NCBI GenBank assembly: GCA_050187875.1
Contig: JBFWXB010000015.1
Location: forward strand, 1 to 64,000
DNA from: JAFKKS01 sp050187875
Lineage (GTDB): Bacteria > Pseudomonadota > Alphaproteobacteria > Rhizobiales > Xanthobacteraceae
DNA: 64,000 nucleotides
Direction of reading: 5' to 3'
The notes below the pieces were generated by a model. That model worked only from the letters and a program-made list of their open reading frames with translations, did no database searches and was not told the DNA's origin. How positions within the stretch are numbered: position 1 is the first letter of the stretch; each line of letters starts with the position of its first letter. Below, piece after piece: positions 34,650 to 42,887 of the stretch. The position numbers and the translations under genes are program-made.

Positions 34650-36020
34650 ATGGCCCGCGACCAGGTCGATATGACCCCGATCGAAACGCGCGACGAACTC
34701 GTCGCGTGGTTCGAGGCGGGCTGCAAGCCGAAGTCCGCTTTCCGCATCGGCACGGAACACGAGAAATTCCCCTTCACGCTCGGCTATCACGACCCGGTGC
34801 CCTACGAGGGCCCGCGCGGGATCGGGGCGCTGCTCAATGGCATGAAGATGCTGCTCGGCTGGGAGCCGATTCTCGACGCCGACAACATCATCGGCCTGTT
34901 CGACGTTACCGGAGGCGGAGCCATCTCGCTCGAGCCCGGCGGACAGTTCGAGCTTTCGGGTGCGCCGGTCGAGACCGTGCATCAGACCTGCACGGAATTG
35001 CGCGCCCATCTCGCGCAATTGCGCGAGATCGCGCGGCCGCTCGGCATCGGCTTTCTCGGTCTCGGCATGACGCCGAAATGGACGCGCGAGCAAGTGCCGG
35101 TGATGCCGAAGCGGCGCTATGCCATCATGACACGCTACATGCCGAAGGTCGGCACACGCGGCCTCGACATGATGTATCGCACCTCGACGGTGCAGGCGAA
35201 CCTCGACTTCTCCTCGGAAGCCGACATGGTGAAGAAGCTGCGCGTCTCGCTCGCGCTGCAGCCGGTCGCGACCGCGCTGTTCGCGAATTCACCGTTCACC
35301 GAAGGCGAGCCGAACGGCTTCCTCTCGATGCGCTCGGAGATCTGGCGCGACACCGATAACGATCGGGCCGGGATGCTGCCCTGGGCCTTCGAGCCTGGAA
35401 TGGGATTCGAGCGCTACGTGGACTATGCGCTCGACGTGCCGATGTATTTCATCAAGCGCGGCGACGACTACATCGATGTCGCCGGACAATCGTTCCGCGA
35501 TCTTCTCGCCGGCAAGCTCAAGTCGATGCCGGGCGAGCGCGCGACGCTGTCCGACTGGGCGAACCATCTCACGACGATCTTCCCGGAAGTGCGGCTCAAA
35601 CGCTTCCTCGAGATGCGCGGGGCGGACTCCGGTCCCTGGAGCCGGCTGCCGGCGCTGCCGGCGCTCTGGGTCGGCATCCTCTATGACGATGCCGCGCTCG
35701 ATGCGGCGTGGGAGCTGGTGAAGGGTTGGAGCGCCGAGCAGCGTCAGAAGCTGCGCGACGACGTGCCGAGGCTCGGCTTCAAGGCGACGGTCGCGGGCCG
35801 CTCGGTGCTGGACCTTTCGACACAGTGTCTCGAGATCGCGCGCGCCGGCCTCAAGCGCCGCGCGCGGCTCGATCGCGAAGGCGACGACGAGACGCAGTAT
35901 CTCGATCCGCTCGACGATTTCGTTGCGCGCAAGATCACGCCCGCCGACGAACTGCTGCAGAAATTCCACGGGCCCTGGCAGGGCTCCGTCGATCCGGTGT
36001 TCGACGAATACGCTTACTGA
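34650..36020 (+). CDS. gshA: Glutamate--cysteine ligase, plant/proteobacterial class
   Basis: A 456-residue enzyme catalysing the first step of glutathione synthesis, joining glutamate to cysteine with ATP. The class is shown by RIGTEHEKFPF near residue 32, GGGAISLEPGGQFELSG near 90-105, and the FLGLGMTPKW and MPKRRYAIMTRYM segments. Length matches the alphaproteobacterial and plant enzymes (about 450), not the E. coli class. Confidence 0.9.
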   Translation: MARDQVDMTPIETRDELVAWFEAGCKPKSAFRIGTEHEKFPFTLGYHDPVPYEGPRGIGALLNGMKMLLGWEPILDADNIIGLFDVTGGGAISLEPGGQFELSGAPVETVHQTCTELRAHLAQLREIARPLGIGFLGLGMTPKWTREQVPVMPKRRYAIMTRYMPKVGTRGLDMMYRTSTVQANLDFSSEADMVKKLRVSLALQPVATALFANSPFTEGEPNGFLSMRSEIWRDTDNDRAGMLPWAFEPGMGFERYVDYALDVPMYFIKRGDDYIDVAGQSFRDLLAGKLKSMPGERATLSDWANHLTTIFPEVRLKRFLEMRGADSGPWSRLPALPALWVGILYDDAALDAAWELVKGWSAEQRQKLRDDVPRLGFKATVAGRSVLDLSTQCLEIARAGLKRRARLDREGDDETQYLDPLDDFVARKITPADELLQKFHGPWQGSVDPVFDEYAY

Positions 36021-36027
36021 GCGCGGC

Positions 36028-36501
36028 ATGGCGACCGGCACGCCCGCGACCGTTGCGCTGCAGAAGGCGGGCGTCGATTTCAAGCTGCATCAGTACGATT
36101 ACGATCCGGACGCGCCGCGCATCGGCCTGCAGGCGGCGGAGGCGCTCGGCATCGCGCCGGAGCGTCTGTTCAAGACGCTGATGGCGAAGGCAGGCGCCGA
36201 GATCGTTTGCGTTCTGTTGCCGTCGGATCGCGAGCTTAACCTCAAGCGTTTCGCGGCGGCGCTCGGCGTCAAAGACACTGCGATGCTTGCGCCGGCCGAA
36301 GCGGAGCGGATCACCGGCTATCGGATCGGCGGCATTTCACCGCTCGGCCAGCGCCGGCGCGTGCGCGTCTTCATCGACGAGAGCGCCAAGGCCCACGCGA
36401 CCATCCTCGTCAACGGCGGCAAGCGTGGCCTGCAGATCGAGATCGCGCCTGATGTGCTTGTTTCGCGGCTCGGGGCGAGCGTCGAGTCGCTGGCGTCATA
36501 G
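36028..36501 (+). CDS. ybaK: Cys-tRNA(Pro) deacylase, YbaK/EbsC family
   Basis: A 157-residue trans-editing enzyme that hydrolyses Cys-tRNA(Pro). Family features are the start TPATVALQKAGVDF, LFKTLMAK with the catalytic Lys (about 48), GYRIGGISPLG, and the late ILVNGGKRGLQIEI. It starts seven bases after gshA and is likely co-transcribed. Confidence 0.88.
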   Translation: MATGTPATVALQKAGVDFKLHQYDYDPDAPRIGLQAAEALGIAPERLFKTLMAKAGAEIVCVLLPSDRELNLKRFAAALGVKDTAMLAPAEAERITGYRIGGISPLGQRRRVRVFIDESAKAHATILVNGGKRGLQIEIAPDVLVSRLGASVESLAS

Positions 36502-36526
36502 TCGGGCAATTCATCCAAAGCTCTCG

Positions 36527-36660
36527 CCGTGTCGTCCCCGCGCAGGCGGGGACCCAGTACGCCCGGTCTCTCGCATCAAATTGATGCCGGGATTACTGGA
36601 TGTCCGCTGGAGCCTGTACTCGGGCTGACCGAAGGTCAGACCCGGGTGCGGGCATGACAC
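36527..36660. repeat. Palindromic repeat between convergent genes
   Basis: CGTCCCCGCGCAGGCGGGGA and ACCCAGTACG form the first half; GACCCGGGTGCGGGCATGAC closes the other end. The order is inverted relative to the copies at 16180 and 62208. It separates ybaK (plus) from the DUF952 gene (minus). Confidence 0.7.
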
Positions 36661-37023
36661 TCATGTGGATGCAATGCTCTCCGGAAACACGTGCTTTCCG
36701 TCCGTGCCGCGCGGCAGCGGTGCGACCCAGTGGACGGCGTCGGTGCGGAACTCGCCGTAGAGATGCGGAAAGAGATCGCCGCCGCGCGAGGGCTCCCAGC
36801 GCAGCGCATCGCCGAGCGTCGTCACATCGAGCGCGATGAGCATGAGGTCATCCTGCCCGGCGAAATGCTTCGCGGCCGTTTCGGCAAGTTGCGCGGCCGT
36901 CGAGAAATGAATGTATCCGTCGCGCAGGTCGACCGCGACGCCACGGAAGACGCCGTCGTTGACGGCCGCGCGCCAATGCGCCGCGGCGCAGATCTTGTAG
37001 ACGACGGCCGCGGGCGCAGTCAT
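36661..37023 (-). CDS. DUF952 domain-containing protein
   Basis: A 120-residue protein with the DUF952 core: VYKICAAAHWRAA, the DGYIHFSTAAQLAETAAKHF segment, and LRWEPSRGGDLFPHLYG. The conserved His and Arg positions resemble ADP-ribosyltransferase-like folds, but the function is unknown. The start is ATG 37023, ten bases after the phosphatase stop, so the two are probably one operon. Confidence 0.85.
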   Translation of the reverse strand: MTAPAAVVYKICAAAHWRAAVNDGVFRGVAVDLRDGYIHFSTAAQLAETAAKHFAGQDDLMLIALDVTTLGDALRWEPSRGGDLFPHLYGEFRTDAVHWVAPLPRGTDGKHVFPESIAST

Positions 37024-37033
37024 CGCGCAGCGC

Positions 37034-37540
37034 TCATTCGAGATCGAGATGGAACGGATGACCTTCGGCACTTTCCACGCCGCGCCCGATCCCCTCGATC
37101 GCCGCGATCATGCGCCCGTCGCGGCCGAGGATCTTGTCGGCGAAGCTGACGAGTCGCGGATTGGGAAACGCGGTCGGCGATGAATCGCGAATCTGCTGCG
37201 CGATCGCCGCTTCGCTGCGCTTCGGGTTGAGGGCGCAGGCGGTGATGAACGCGGCCGCCGTCGAGCGGCTGATGCCGGCGAAGCAATGCACGACCATCGG
37301 CGTGCGGCGGTGCCAGCCTTGCACGAATGACAGGAGCCGGAGGACGTGATCTTCGGCCGGCGCGCGGAAGCCTTCGATCTCGGTCGCGATGTCGTGCATG
37401 CCGAGAAAGAGGTGGTCGGCCTCGGCGACGCTTGCGGGGCGCACGACTGCAGTCTGGTCGTTGATCAACGTGACGATATGGCGGGCGCCGGTGTCCTGGA
37501 CGGTCGCGTGCAGACGGGCGAGAGAGCAGACGTGAATCAT
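37034..37540 (-). CDS. Tyrosine/dual-specificity phosphatase family protein
   Basis: A 168-residue protein with the Cys-dependent phosphatase P-loop HCFAGISRST (HCxxGxxR) near residue 85 and a possible general-acid Asp in GMHDIATE. Rhizobiales commonly carry this predicted phosphatase; the substrate is unknown. Confidence 0.83.
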   Translation of the reverse strand: MIHVCSLARLHATVQDTGARHIVTLINDQTAVVRPASVAEADHLFLGMHDIATEIEGFRAPAEDHVLRLLSFVQGWHRRTPMVVHCFAGISRSTAAAFITACALNPKRSEAAIAQQIRDSSPTAFPNPRLVSFADKILGRDGRMIAAIEGIGRGVESAEGHPFHLDLE

Positions 37541-37638
37541 CGGGTTTCAAGGCTTTCGTACATGTCGTCCCCGTTGGCGGGCCTGACAAAATCGCGGTTG
37601 GTCGCGGACGTCAAGGATTCTGATGTACAGTAGCGCGA

Positions 37639-38226
37639 CTACGCTTCGATCAACTCTTCGACCCGCAGACGGTAGCGCTTTTCCGCTCGTTCCGCGGGCC
37701 ATGGCGTGAGATAGTCACGTTCCGTGGCGGCTGCCAGCGCCGGCGGCTCACCGAAAAAGCGGCGCGCCTCGGCGACGGTAAATCCCGCAAGGCGGGTCGC
37801 CTCGAGATGCGCGGCGGCGCGGTCCGCACTTTTGATCAGCCGGGTCGCTTCGGCCGTGCGTTCCGGGGGCAAGCCGAAGCGCAGATGGATGGCGCGCAGG
37901 AGCCGCGCTTCGACCGCTTTGTAGGCGTCGCCGATCACCGCCTTGAACGGCGATATCATGTCGCCGATCACGTATTCGGGCGCGTCGTGCAGGAGTATGG
38001 CGAGGCGCAGCGAACGATCGAGGCGCGGATTGCGCGTGCGGGCGACCGCTTCGACCAGCAGCGTATGCTGCGCGACCGAAAAGATATGCGCGCCATGGGT
38101 CTGGCCGTTCCAGCGCGCCACGCGCGCGAGGCCATGGGCGATATCGCCGACCTCGATGTCGAGCGGAGAAGGGTCGAGAAGATCGAGCCGCCGCCCCGAC
38201 AGCATCCGCTGCCAAGCCCTGCTCAT
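37639..38226 (-). CDS. HD-domain hydrolase, YfbR-like
   Basis: A 195-residue HD phosphohydrolase. Metal ligands are His in GAHIFSVAQHTLL, the HD pair in LAILLHDAPEYVIGDMISPF, and the late Asp in KSADRAAAHLEA. The set resembles 5'-deoxynucleotidase YfbR. The ATG at 38226 lies 11 bases after the tag stop, placing it in the ygfZ-tag transcript. Confidence 0.85.
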   Translation of the reverse strand: MSRAWQRMLSGRRLDLLDPSPLDIEVGDIAHGLARVARWNGQTHGAHIFSVAQHTLLVEAVARTRNPRLDRSLRLAILLHDAPEYVIGDMISPFKAVIGDAYKAVEARLLRAIHLRFGLPPERTAEATRLIKSADRAAAHLEATRLAGFTVAEARRFFGEPPALAAATERDYLTPWPAERAEKRYRLRVEELIEA

Positions 38227-38236
38227 ATTGCGCGGC

Positions 38237-38872
38237 TCATTTGCGCGCGACGCGCTTCGCCGCACCGCGCGTGCCGAGCGCTTCGCACGCGGCGTGGCGG
38301 TGGCACTTCACCATATGGTCGTTGACCATGCCGACCGCCTGCATGAAAGCGTAGACGATGGTCGGGCCGCAGAATTTGAAGCCGCGCGCGGAAAGCTCCT
38401 TGGAGATCGTGCGCGAGAGCGGCGTCTCCGCCGGCACGGCGCCACGGCTCTTGTAGTGGTTGATTTTCGGTTTGCCGTCCATGAAGCCCCAGAGGAAATC
38501 GGCGAAGCTCTCGCCTTTCTCCTGCATGTCGAGATAGGCGCGGGCGGAGGCGACGGCGCCGACGATCTTGGCGCGGTTACGCACGATGCCGGCGTCCTGC
38601 ATCAGCGCTTCGATCTTCTTCGCCTTGTAGTCGATGATGACGCCCGGCTCGAAACCGTCGAAGGCTTTGCGGAAGTTGTCGCGCTTGCGCAGGATCGTGA
38701 TCCACGACAACCCTGCCTGGAAGCCATCGAGCACGAGCTTCTCGTAAAGCGCGCGATCGTCATATTCGGGAACGCCCCATTCTTCGTCGTGATAGGCGAC
38801 GTAGAGCGGATCAACGCCGCACCATGCGCAGCGGTGTTGGCCGTCGGCGTGCTCCAACGGGGCCATATTCAT
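38237..38872 (-). CDS. tag: DNA-3-methyladenine glycosylase I
   Basis: A 211-residue base-excision enzyme that removes 3-methyladenine. It has the zinc-site start RCAWCG, the YHDEEWGVPEYDDRALYEKL segment, GLSWITILRKRDNFR, and the C-terminal Cys/His zinc ligands near VKCHRHAAC. Its ATG overlaps the ygfZ stop (ATGA). Confidence 0.92.
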   Translation of the reverse strand: MNMAPLEHADGQHRCAWCGVDPLYVAYHDEEWGVPEYDDRALYEKLVLDGFQAGLSWITILRKRDNFRKAFDGFEPGVIIDYKAKKIEALMQDAGIVRNRAKIVGAVASARAYLDMQEKGESFADFLWGFMDGKPKINHYKSRGAVPAETPLSRTISKELSARGFKFCGPTIVYAFMQAVGMVNDHMVKCHRHAACEALGTRGAAKRVARK

Positions 38873-39759
38873 GATGCCGATTGCATGGCGGGCGGAACAT
38901 CGAACCGCGCCCAGCCCGGTTTCACCGGTGTGATGGGAACGCCGCCGGCGGTGAGCGGCGCGCCGGCCTCGATGCCATCGGCGACGCGGTCGATCCGCAG
39001 CTTGGCGATCCCGCGGCCGCGGATCGCGGAGCCCATGATGCCGATCGTCTTCTCGCCGGAAAGGACCGGCACGCCGCATTCCGGCGCAAAATCGGCGAAG
39101 GTCACCGCGACGATGCGCGTGCGCGCGGTGCCACGGTGCTGCATGCGCGAGACCACTTCCTGGCCGACATAGCAGCCCTTGTCGAAATCGACGCCACCGA
39201 GCTGATCCATGTCGGCCTCGTGCGGGAAGACGTCGTTATAGGCGAAGTCCGCGCCGCCGCGCGGCACGGCGAGTGCGATCCGGTGCGCCTCGTAGGTTTC
39301 GAGGTCGCCAAGGGGCGCGCCGAACTCTGCCGCGGCGTCCTTGGCATGATCGGCAGGGACGATGGCGCGATGGCCAAGCGCCGGGAGGCGCGGGTCCGGA
39401 TAAACGAGGCCGTATTCGGTCTCGCCGCTGCCGTCCCAGATGGCGAGGACGGAAAGCGAATCGGACAGGTCCTCGATCGCGATCTTCGCGCGCAGCTTGT
39501 ACATCGTGAGCCGCGTGAAGAGCGTATGCGCGAGCGCGCGCGGGCAATCGAGGAAGAAGCCGCCGCCGTCCTCTTCCGACGCCTCAACGACGATGAAATC
39601 GGCAATGATCTTGCCTTGCGGCGTTAGCAGCGCGGCGAAGCGCGGCGCATCGGGCGCGACTTTCGTCATGTCCGATGTGACGAGGCCATTGAGAAAATCG
39701 CGGGCGGTTTCGCCGGCGACCTTGACGACGCCGCGGTCCGACAGCAGCGCTATGCGCAT
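38869..39759 (-). CDS. ygfZ: Folate-binding protein YgfZ (IbaG57-type, Fe-S maturation)
   Basis: A 296-residue tetrahydrofolate-dependent protein that helps assemble or repair Fe-S clusters. The signature K-G-C-Y-x-G-Q-E is present as DKGCYVGQEVVSRMQHRG. The N-terminal MRIALLSDRGVVKVAGETAR is typical of the GcvT-like fold. I took ATG 39759 as start; the reading frame is open for another 1.1 kb upstream only as a shadow of the dihydroorotase gene on the other strand. Confidence 0.88.
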   Translation of the reverse strand: MRIALLSDRGVVKVAGETARDFLNGLVTSDMTKVAPDAPRFAALLTPQGKIIADFIVVEASEEDGGGFFLDCPRALAHTLFTRLTMYKLRAKIAIEDLSDSLSVLAIWDGSGETEYGLVYPDPRLPALGHRAIVPADHAKDAAAEFGAPLGDLETYEAHRIALAVPRGGADFAYNDVFPHEADMDQLGGVDFDKGCYVGQEVVSRMQHRGTARTRIVAVTFADFAPECGVPVLSGEKTIGIMGSAIRGRGIAKLRIDRVADGIEAGAPLTAGGVPITPVKPGWARFDVPPAMQSAS

Positions 39760-39849
39760 GAAGCCCTCTTGCGTGTTGAGCCGCTGGAACGTAAGGCCCC
39801 CTGGGGGCCGCCTCAAGGGCCGCCGGTCAATCCGCAGGGGATGCCGCTG

Positions 39850-41178
39850 ATGCCTGAGACCTTCGACCTGATCTTCAAGGGCGCAACCGTCGTCAATCAT
39901 GACGGGGAGGGGGTGCGCGACATCGGCGTTTGCGACGGTACGATTGCGGATATCGGAGATCTCGGGGCTAGCCAGGCGGGCGAAACCGTCGATTGCCGCG
40001 GCTTGCACATCCTGCCCGGCGTCATCGACACGCAGGTGCATTTCCGCGAGCCCGGCGCGACGCAGAAGGAGGACCTCGAGACAGGCTCGCGCTCCGCTGT
40101 CATGGGCGGGGTGACGGCCGTTTTCGAGATGCCGAATACGAGCCCGCTGACGACGAGCACGCAGACGCTGGCCGATAAGGTGGCGCGCGGGCGGCATCGG
40201 ATGCATTGCGACTTTGCGTTTTTCGTCGGCGGCACGCGCGAGAACGTCAAGGACCTGCCGGAGCTCGAGCGTCTGCCTGGGGCGGCCGGCATCAAGGTGT
40301 TCATGGGCGCGTCGACCGGAACGCTGCTCGTCGAGGACGACGACGGCGTGCGCGCGATCCTCAAAGCGATCCGCCGCCGCGCCTCGTTTCATTCCGAGGA
40401 CGAATATCGGCTGAACGAGCGCAAGGGCGAGCGCATTCCCGGCGATCCGCGTTCGCACCCGGTTTGGCGCGACGACGTCGCCGCGATGATGGCTACCGAA
40501 CGGCTGGTGCGGCTCGCGCGCGAGACGGGGAAACGCATCCACGTTCTGCACATCACGACCGCGCAGGAGATCGACTTCCTCGCCAAGCACAAGGATGTCG
40601 CCTCGGTCGAGGTGACACCGCACCATCTCACGATGGAAGCGCCAGAATGCTACGAACGGCTCGGCACGCTGGCTCAGATGAACCCGCCGGTGCGCGGGCC
40701 GGAGCACAAAGCGGCGCTGTGGCGTGGACTCGCGCGCGGCATCGTCGACGTCCTGGGCTCCGACCATGCGCCGCACACGCGCGAGGAGAAGGCGAAGGAA
40801 TATCCGGCGAGCCCGTCCGGTATGACCGGCGTGCAGACGCTGGTGCCGCTGATGCTCGATCACGTGAATGCCGGGCGGCTTTCGCTCCTGCGTTTCATGG
40901 ACCTCACAAGCGCGGGGCCGGCGCGGCTCTTCGGTATCGCGCGCAAGGGGCGCATTGCCGTCGGCTACGATGCCGACCTCACCGTCGTCGACCTCAAACG
41001 CCGCGCGACGATCACCAATAAATGGGTCGCCTCGCGTGCGGGGTGGACGCCCTATGACGGCGTGCAGGTCACGGGCTGGCCGGTGGGGACGGTGGTACGC
41101 GGGCAGCGGGTGATGTGGGAGGGCGATCTCGCGCGCCCCTCGCAGGGCGAGCCGATCCGCTTCCTTGAAGCTTTGTGA
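39850..41178 (+). CDS. Dihydroorotase family amidohydrolase with an altered metal-binding motif
   Basis: A 442-residue cyclic amidohydrolase close to class I dihydroorotases. The usual D-x-H-x-H-x-R motif reads DTQVHFREPG near residue 60, so the first His ligand is Gln. Other metal and catalytic positions remain: KVFMGAS near 155, HVLHITTAQE, VEVTPHHL and GSDHAPHT. I recall the same DTQVHFREPG in Bradyrhizobium homologues, so it is probably not a sequencing error. It may hydrolyse a related ring or have lost activity. ATG 39841 is an alternative start. It is divergent from ygfZ. Confidence 0.8.
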   Translation: MPETFDLIFKGATVVNHDGEGVRDIGVCDGTIADIGDLGASQAGETVDCRGLHILPGVIDTQVHFREPGATQKEDLETGSRSAVMGGVTAVFEMPNTSPLTTSTQTLADKVARGRHRMHCDFAFFVGGTRENVKDLPELERLPGAAGIKVFMGASTGTLLVEDDDGVRAILKAIRRRASFHSEDEYRLNERKGERIPGDPRSHPVWRDDVAAMMATERLVRLARETGKRIHVLHITTAQEIDFLAKHKDVASVEVTPHHLTMEAPECYERLGTLAQMNPPVRGPEHKAALWRGLARGIVDVLGSDHAPHTREEKAKEYPASPSGMTGVQTLVPLMLDHVNAGRLSLLRFMDLTSAGPARLFGIARKGRIAVGYDADLTVVDLKRRATITNKWVASRAGWTPYDGVQVTGWPVGTVVRGQRVMWEGDLARPSQGEPIRFLEAL

Positions 41179-41193
41179 GGCCGCGCGCGGCGA

Positions 41194-41466
41194 CTACTGG
41201 CGCGACAGTGTCAGGGAGAATTCGCCGTTGCGGATGCGCGTGACGAGGCCTTCGGCGTAGGTTGCGGTCGCATCTTCACCATAGGTCGTGACGAGCTCCG
41301 CCAGCGCCGCAAAGAGGCAGGCCTGCGCCAGGCAATCGGGATCGACGCCGTCGTGGACCGCCTCGGCCCAGGCCTCGCGGACATAGCCGACGGCCATGCG
41401 CTTCTGGTCATGGTCCGAGACCGGCTGTTGGGCAGCGACGCCGTGCATCATTGGGCGGATTTCCAT
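41194..41466 (-). CDS. Conserved hypothetical protein
   Basis: A 90-residue soluble, helical protein (KRMAVGYVREAWAEAVHDGV, then ACLFAALAELVTTYGEDA). The appearance is that of a short conserved alphaproteobacterial protein, but I know no function. It has no signal or membrane segment. Confidence 0.65.
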   Translation of the reverse strand: MEIRPMMHGVAAQQPVSDHDQKRMAVGYVREAWAEAVHDGVDPDCLAQACLFAALAELVTTYGEDATATYAEGLVTRIRNGEFSLTLSRQ

Positions 41467-41584
41467 TCATCGTCCGGCGCGACCGGCGCCGGAATCCCTT
41501 GGCGCTGACCTTTATCACGCGTTAACGCGTGGGATAGCCACAATCCCTAATAACGGTTAACGCTTGTGGATTGAGCGTGCCGCT

Positions 41585-41962
41585 TCAGTTGGCGTAGCGC
41601 GCCGTGATGTCGCGCGCGATTTTCGCGCCCTCGTCGAGATAGCGGCGGATGGCGATGTCGGCTGCGGGGGTGCAACTGCGATAGGTCTGCTGGAAGCCGC
41701 GATAGCCGCGGTTGAAGCTCGCCACCATGCGGTCGCGCCGCTCGCCGGTCGGCGCCTCGGTATCGACGAGCGCCTGCATCTCGTTGCGCCACATCTGCCC
41801 TTCATTCGCGCCGCAGATGCCGCGCAGATAATGCAGCGCGCCGAGAATCTCGGCGAGGCGCTGCAGGTCGCGGTCGTAGGGCGCGGGGCCTCCTTCGGCG
41901 GCGAGCGACGCCCTGCAGGGCAGGACAAGCAGGCACAGAACGAGGGCGAGGCGCATGAGCAT
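41585..41962 (-). CDS. TIGR02301 family secreted protein
   Basis: A 125-residue protein with a signal peptide (MRLALVLCLLVLPCRASLAA) and the TIGR02301 core: DRDLQRLAEILGALHYLRGI, followed by EGQMWRNEM and the FNRGYRGFQQTYRSC region. Two Cys may form a disulfide in the periplasm. The family is restricted to Rhizobiales and uncharacterised. It sits 65 bases downstream of the Nudix gene. Confidence 0.83.
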   Translation of the reverse strand: MLMRLALVLCLLVLPCRASLAAEGGPAPYDRDLQRLAEILGALHYLRGICGANEGQMWRNEMQALVDTEAPTGERRDRMVASFNRGYRGFQQTYRSCTPAADIAIRRYLDEGAKIARDITARYAN

Positions 41963-42027
41963 GGGTGGGGTCCGGTCGCGCAGGTATGCGCCGCCGCCTG
42001 TGCCCTGACAAGGCGGCCGTACCGTGG

Positions 42028-42489
42028 CTAAGGCGCTGCGAGGAGGGCGAGCGCGGCGCGCACGATCTCGCCCAATCCCTCGGTCGTTTTCAACGTCTCG
42101 AGCTCGGACGGGGCGATCCAGCGCGATTCGGCAAGCTCCTCGTTGAGCACAGGCTCGCCGGCAAGCCAGCGCGCCGCGAAGGCGAGAATGACGAAATGGC
42201 GGGCGACCCGCGCGTCCTTGTCGCGGATCAGCACCTCGCGATGTCCTGCAAGCCCCACCGGCGCGATCGACAGGCCCGTTTCCTCCTGCACCTCGCGGAT
42301 GACGGCCTCGTGCAGCGTTTCGCCGGCCTCGACGCCGCCGCCGGGAAGGGTGAACACGCCCACCGCCGGCGGGCGGGCGCGCCGCACCACGAGCAGGCGG
42401 CCGTCGCGCACGATCGCGGCGCTCACGGCGAGGTAGGGACGACCCGGGTAGGCACGGGGGTCGACTTGAGGGGACTGCGCTTCGTTCAC
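42028..42489 (-). CDS. Nudix hydrolase
   Basis: A 153-residue pyrophosphohydrolase. The Nudix box is intact: GGGVEAGETLHEAVIREV continuing QEETGLS (about 50-74). The leading AVSAAIVRDGRLLVVRRAR suggests an ADP-ribose or NADH-type ADP-sugar substrate, but substrate cannot be read. The start is taken as GTG 42489. Confidence 0.85.
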   Translation of the reverse strand: MNEAQSPQVDPRAYPGRPYLAVSAAIVRDGRLLVVRRARPPAVGVFTLPGGGVEAGETLHEAVIREVQEETGLSIAPVGLAGHREVLIRDKDARVARHFVILAFAARWLAGEPVLNEELAESRWIAPSELETLKTTEGLGEIVRAALALLAAP

Positions 42490-42718
42490 GAGAGCTCCGC
42501 AGGCAGCTTCGACATTTCGTTGGCGTAGCACCCCGCAGAGGGCACAAGACAGACAAAATTTTCGTGCTATGAACCCCGCGCCCCGCTGCGGCGACCGACC
42601 TATGGCGCCGCGCGTGGAGACGTCCCACATGGGCGGCAAAGTGGAGGCGGATGCGGGACGCGGCCTTGCCAAATCTCGCAGCAAATCCTAGGGTTTGGCC
42701 GCTCCCAGAAGCTTTTAT

Positions 42719-42795
42719 GCAGCTGTAGCTCAGTTGGTTAGAGCGCCGGTCTGTGGAACCGGAGGTCGGTGGTTCGAGCCCACCCAGCTGTACCA
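42719..42795 (+). tRNA. tRNA-His (GTG anticodon)
   Basis: A complete 77-base cloverleaf with encoded CCA. The acceptor is GCAGCTG / CAGCTGT, the D-stem GCTC/GAGC, the anticodon stem CCGGT/ACCGG around CTGTGGA (anticodon GTG), and the T-arm GGTGG/CCACC with TTCGAGC. The base at -1 is T, not G, the discriminator is A73, and the first pair is G1-U72. Loss of G-1 with A73 is the known alphaproteobacterial exception to the universal tRNA-His feature. The 3' 45 bases are the attachment site of the island that follows. Confidence 0.95.
42751..42795 (+). repeat. attL: 45-bp direct repeat within tRNA-His
   Basis: Starts CTGTGGAACCGGAGG in the anticodon loop and ends CAGCTGTACCA at the tRNA 3' end. 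It is identical over 45 bases to 59937-59981; the bases just outside differ at both copies (T versus A before, C versus T after). The tRNA stays intact because the integrated element supplies its 3' half. Confidence 0.92.
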
Positions 42796-42860
42796 CGCAT
42801 TCCCCAGCAAAATCAATATTTTGCGGCCGTACTCTCGCCGGGCGTGCCAGCGGGGATGGC

Positions 42861-42887
42861 AATTCGGGGTAATCCCAGGGGTAAACA
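42861..42887 (+). other. Candidate integrase arm-type sites, left end
   Basis: AATTCGGGGTA (42861-42871) followed by GGGGTAAACA (42878-42887). The same pair, in the same order and orientation, occurs at 59765-59790 inside the right end. Short GGGGTA direct repeats near the core are typical arm sites for P4-type integrases. Confidence 0.55.

Noticed and set aside
39760..40863. N-terminal 368-codon extension of ygfZ
   Set aside because: It is antisense to the dihydroorotase gene and does not resemble protein; the YgfZ fold begins at 39759.
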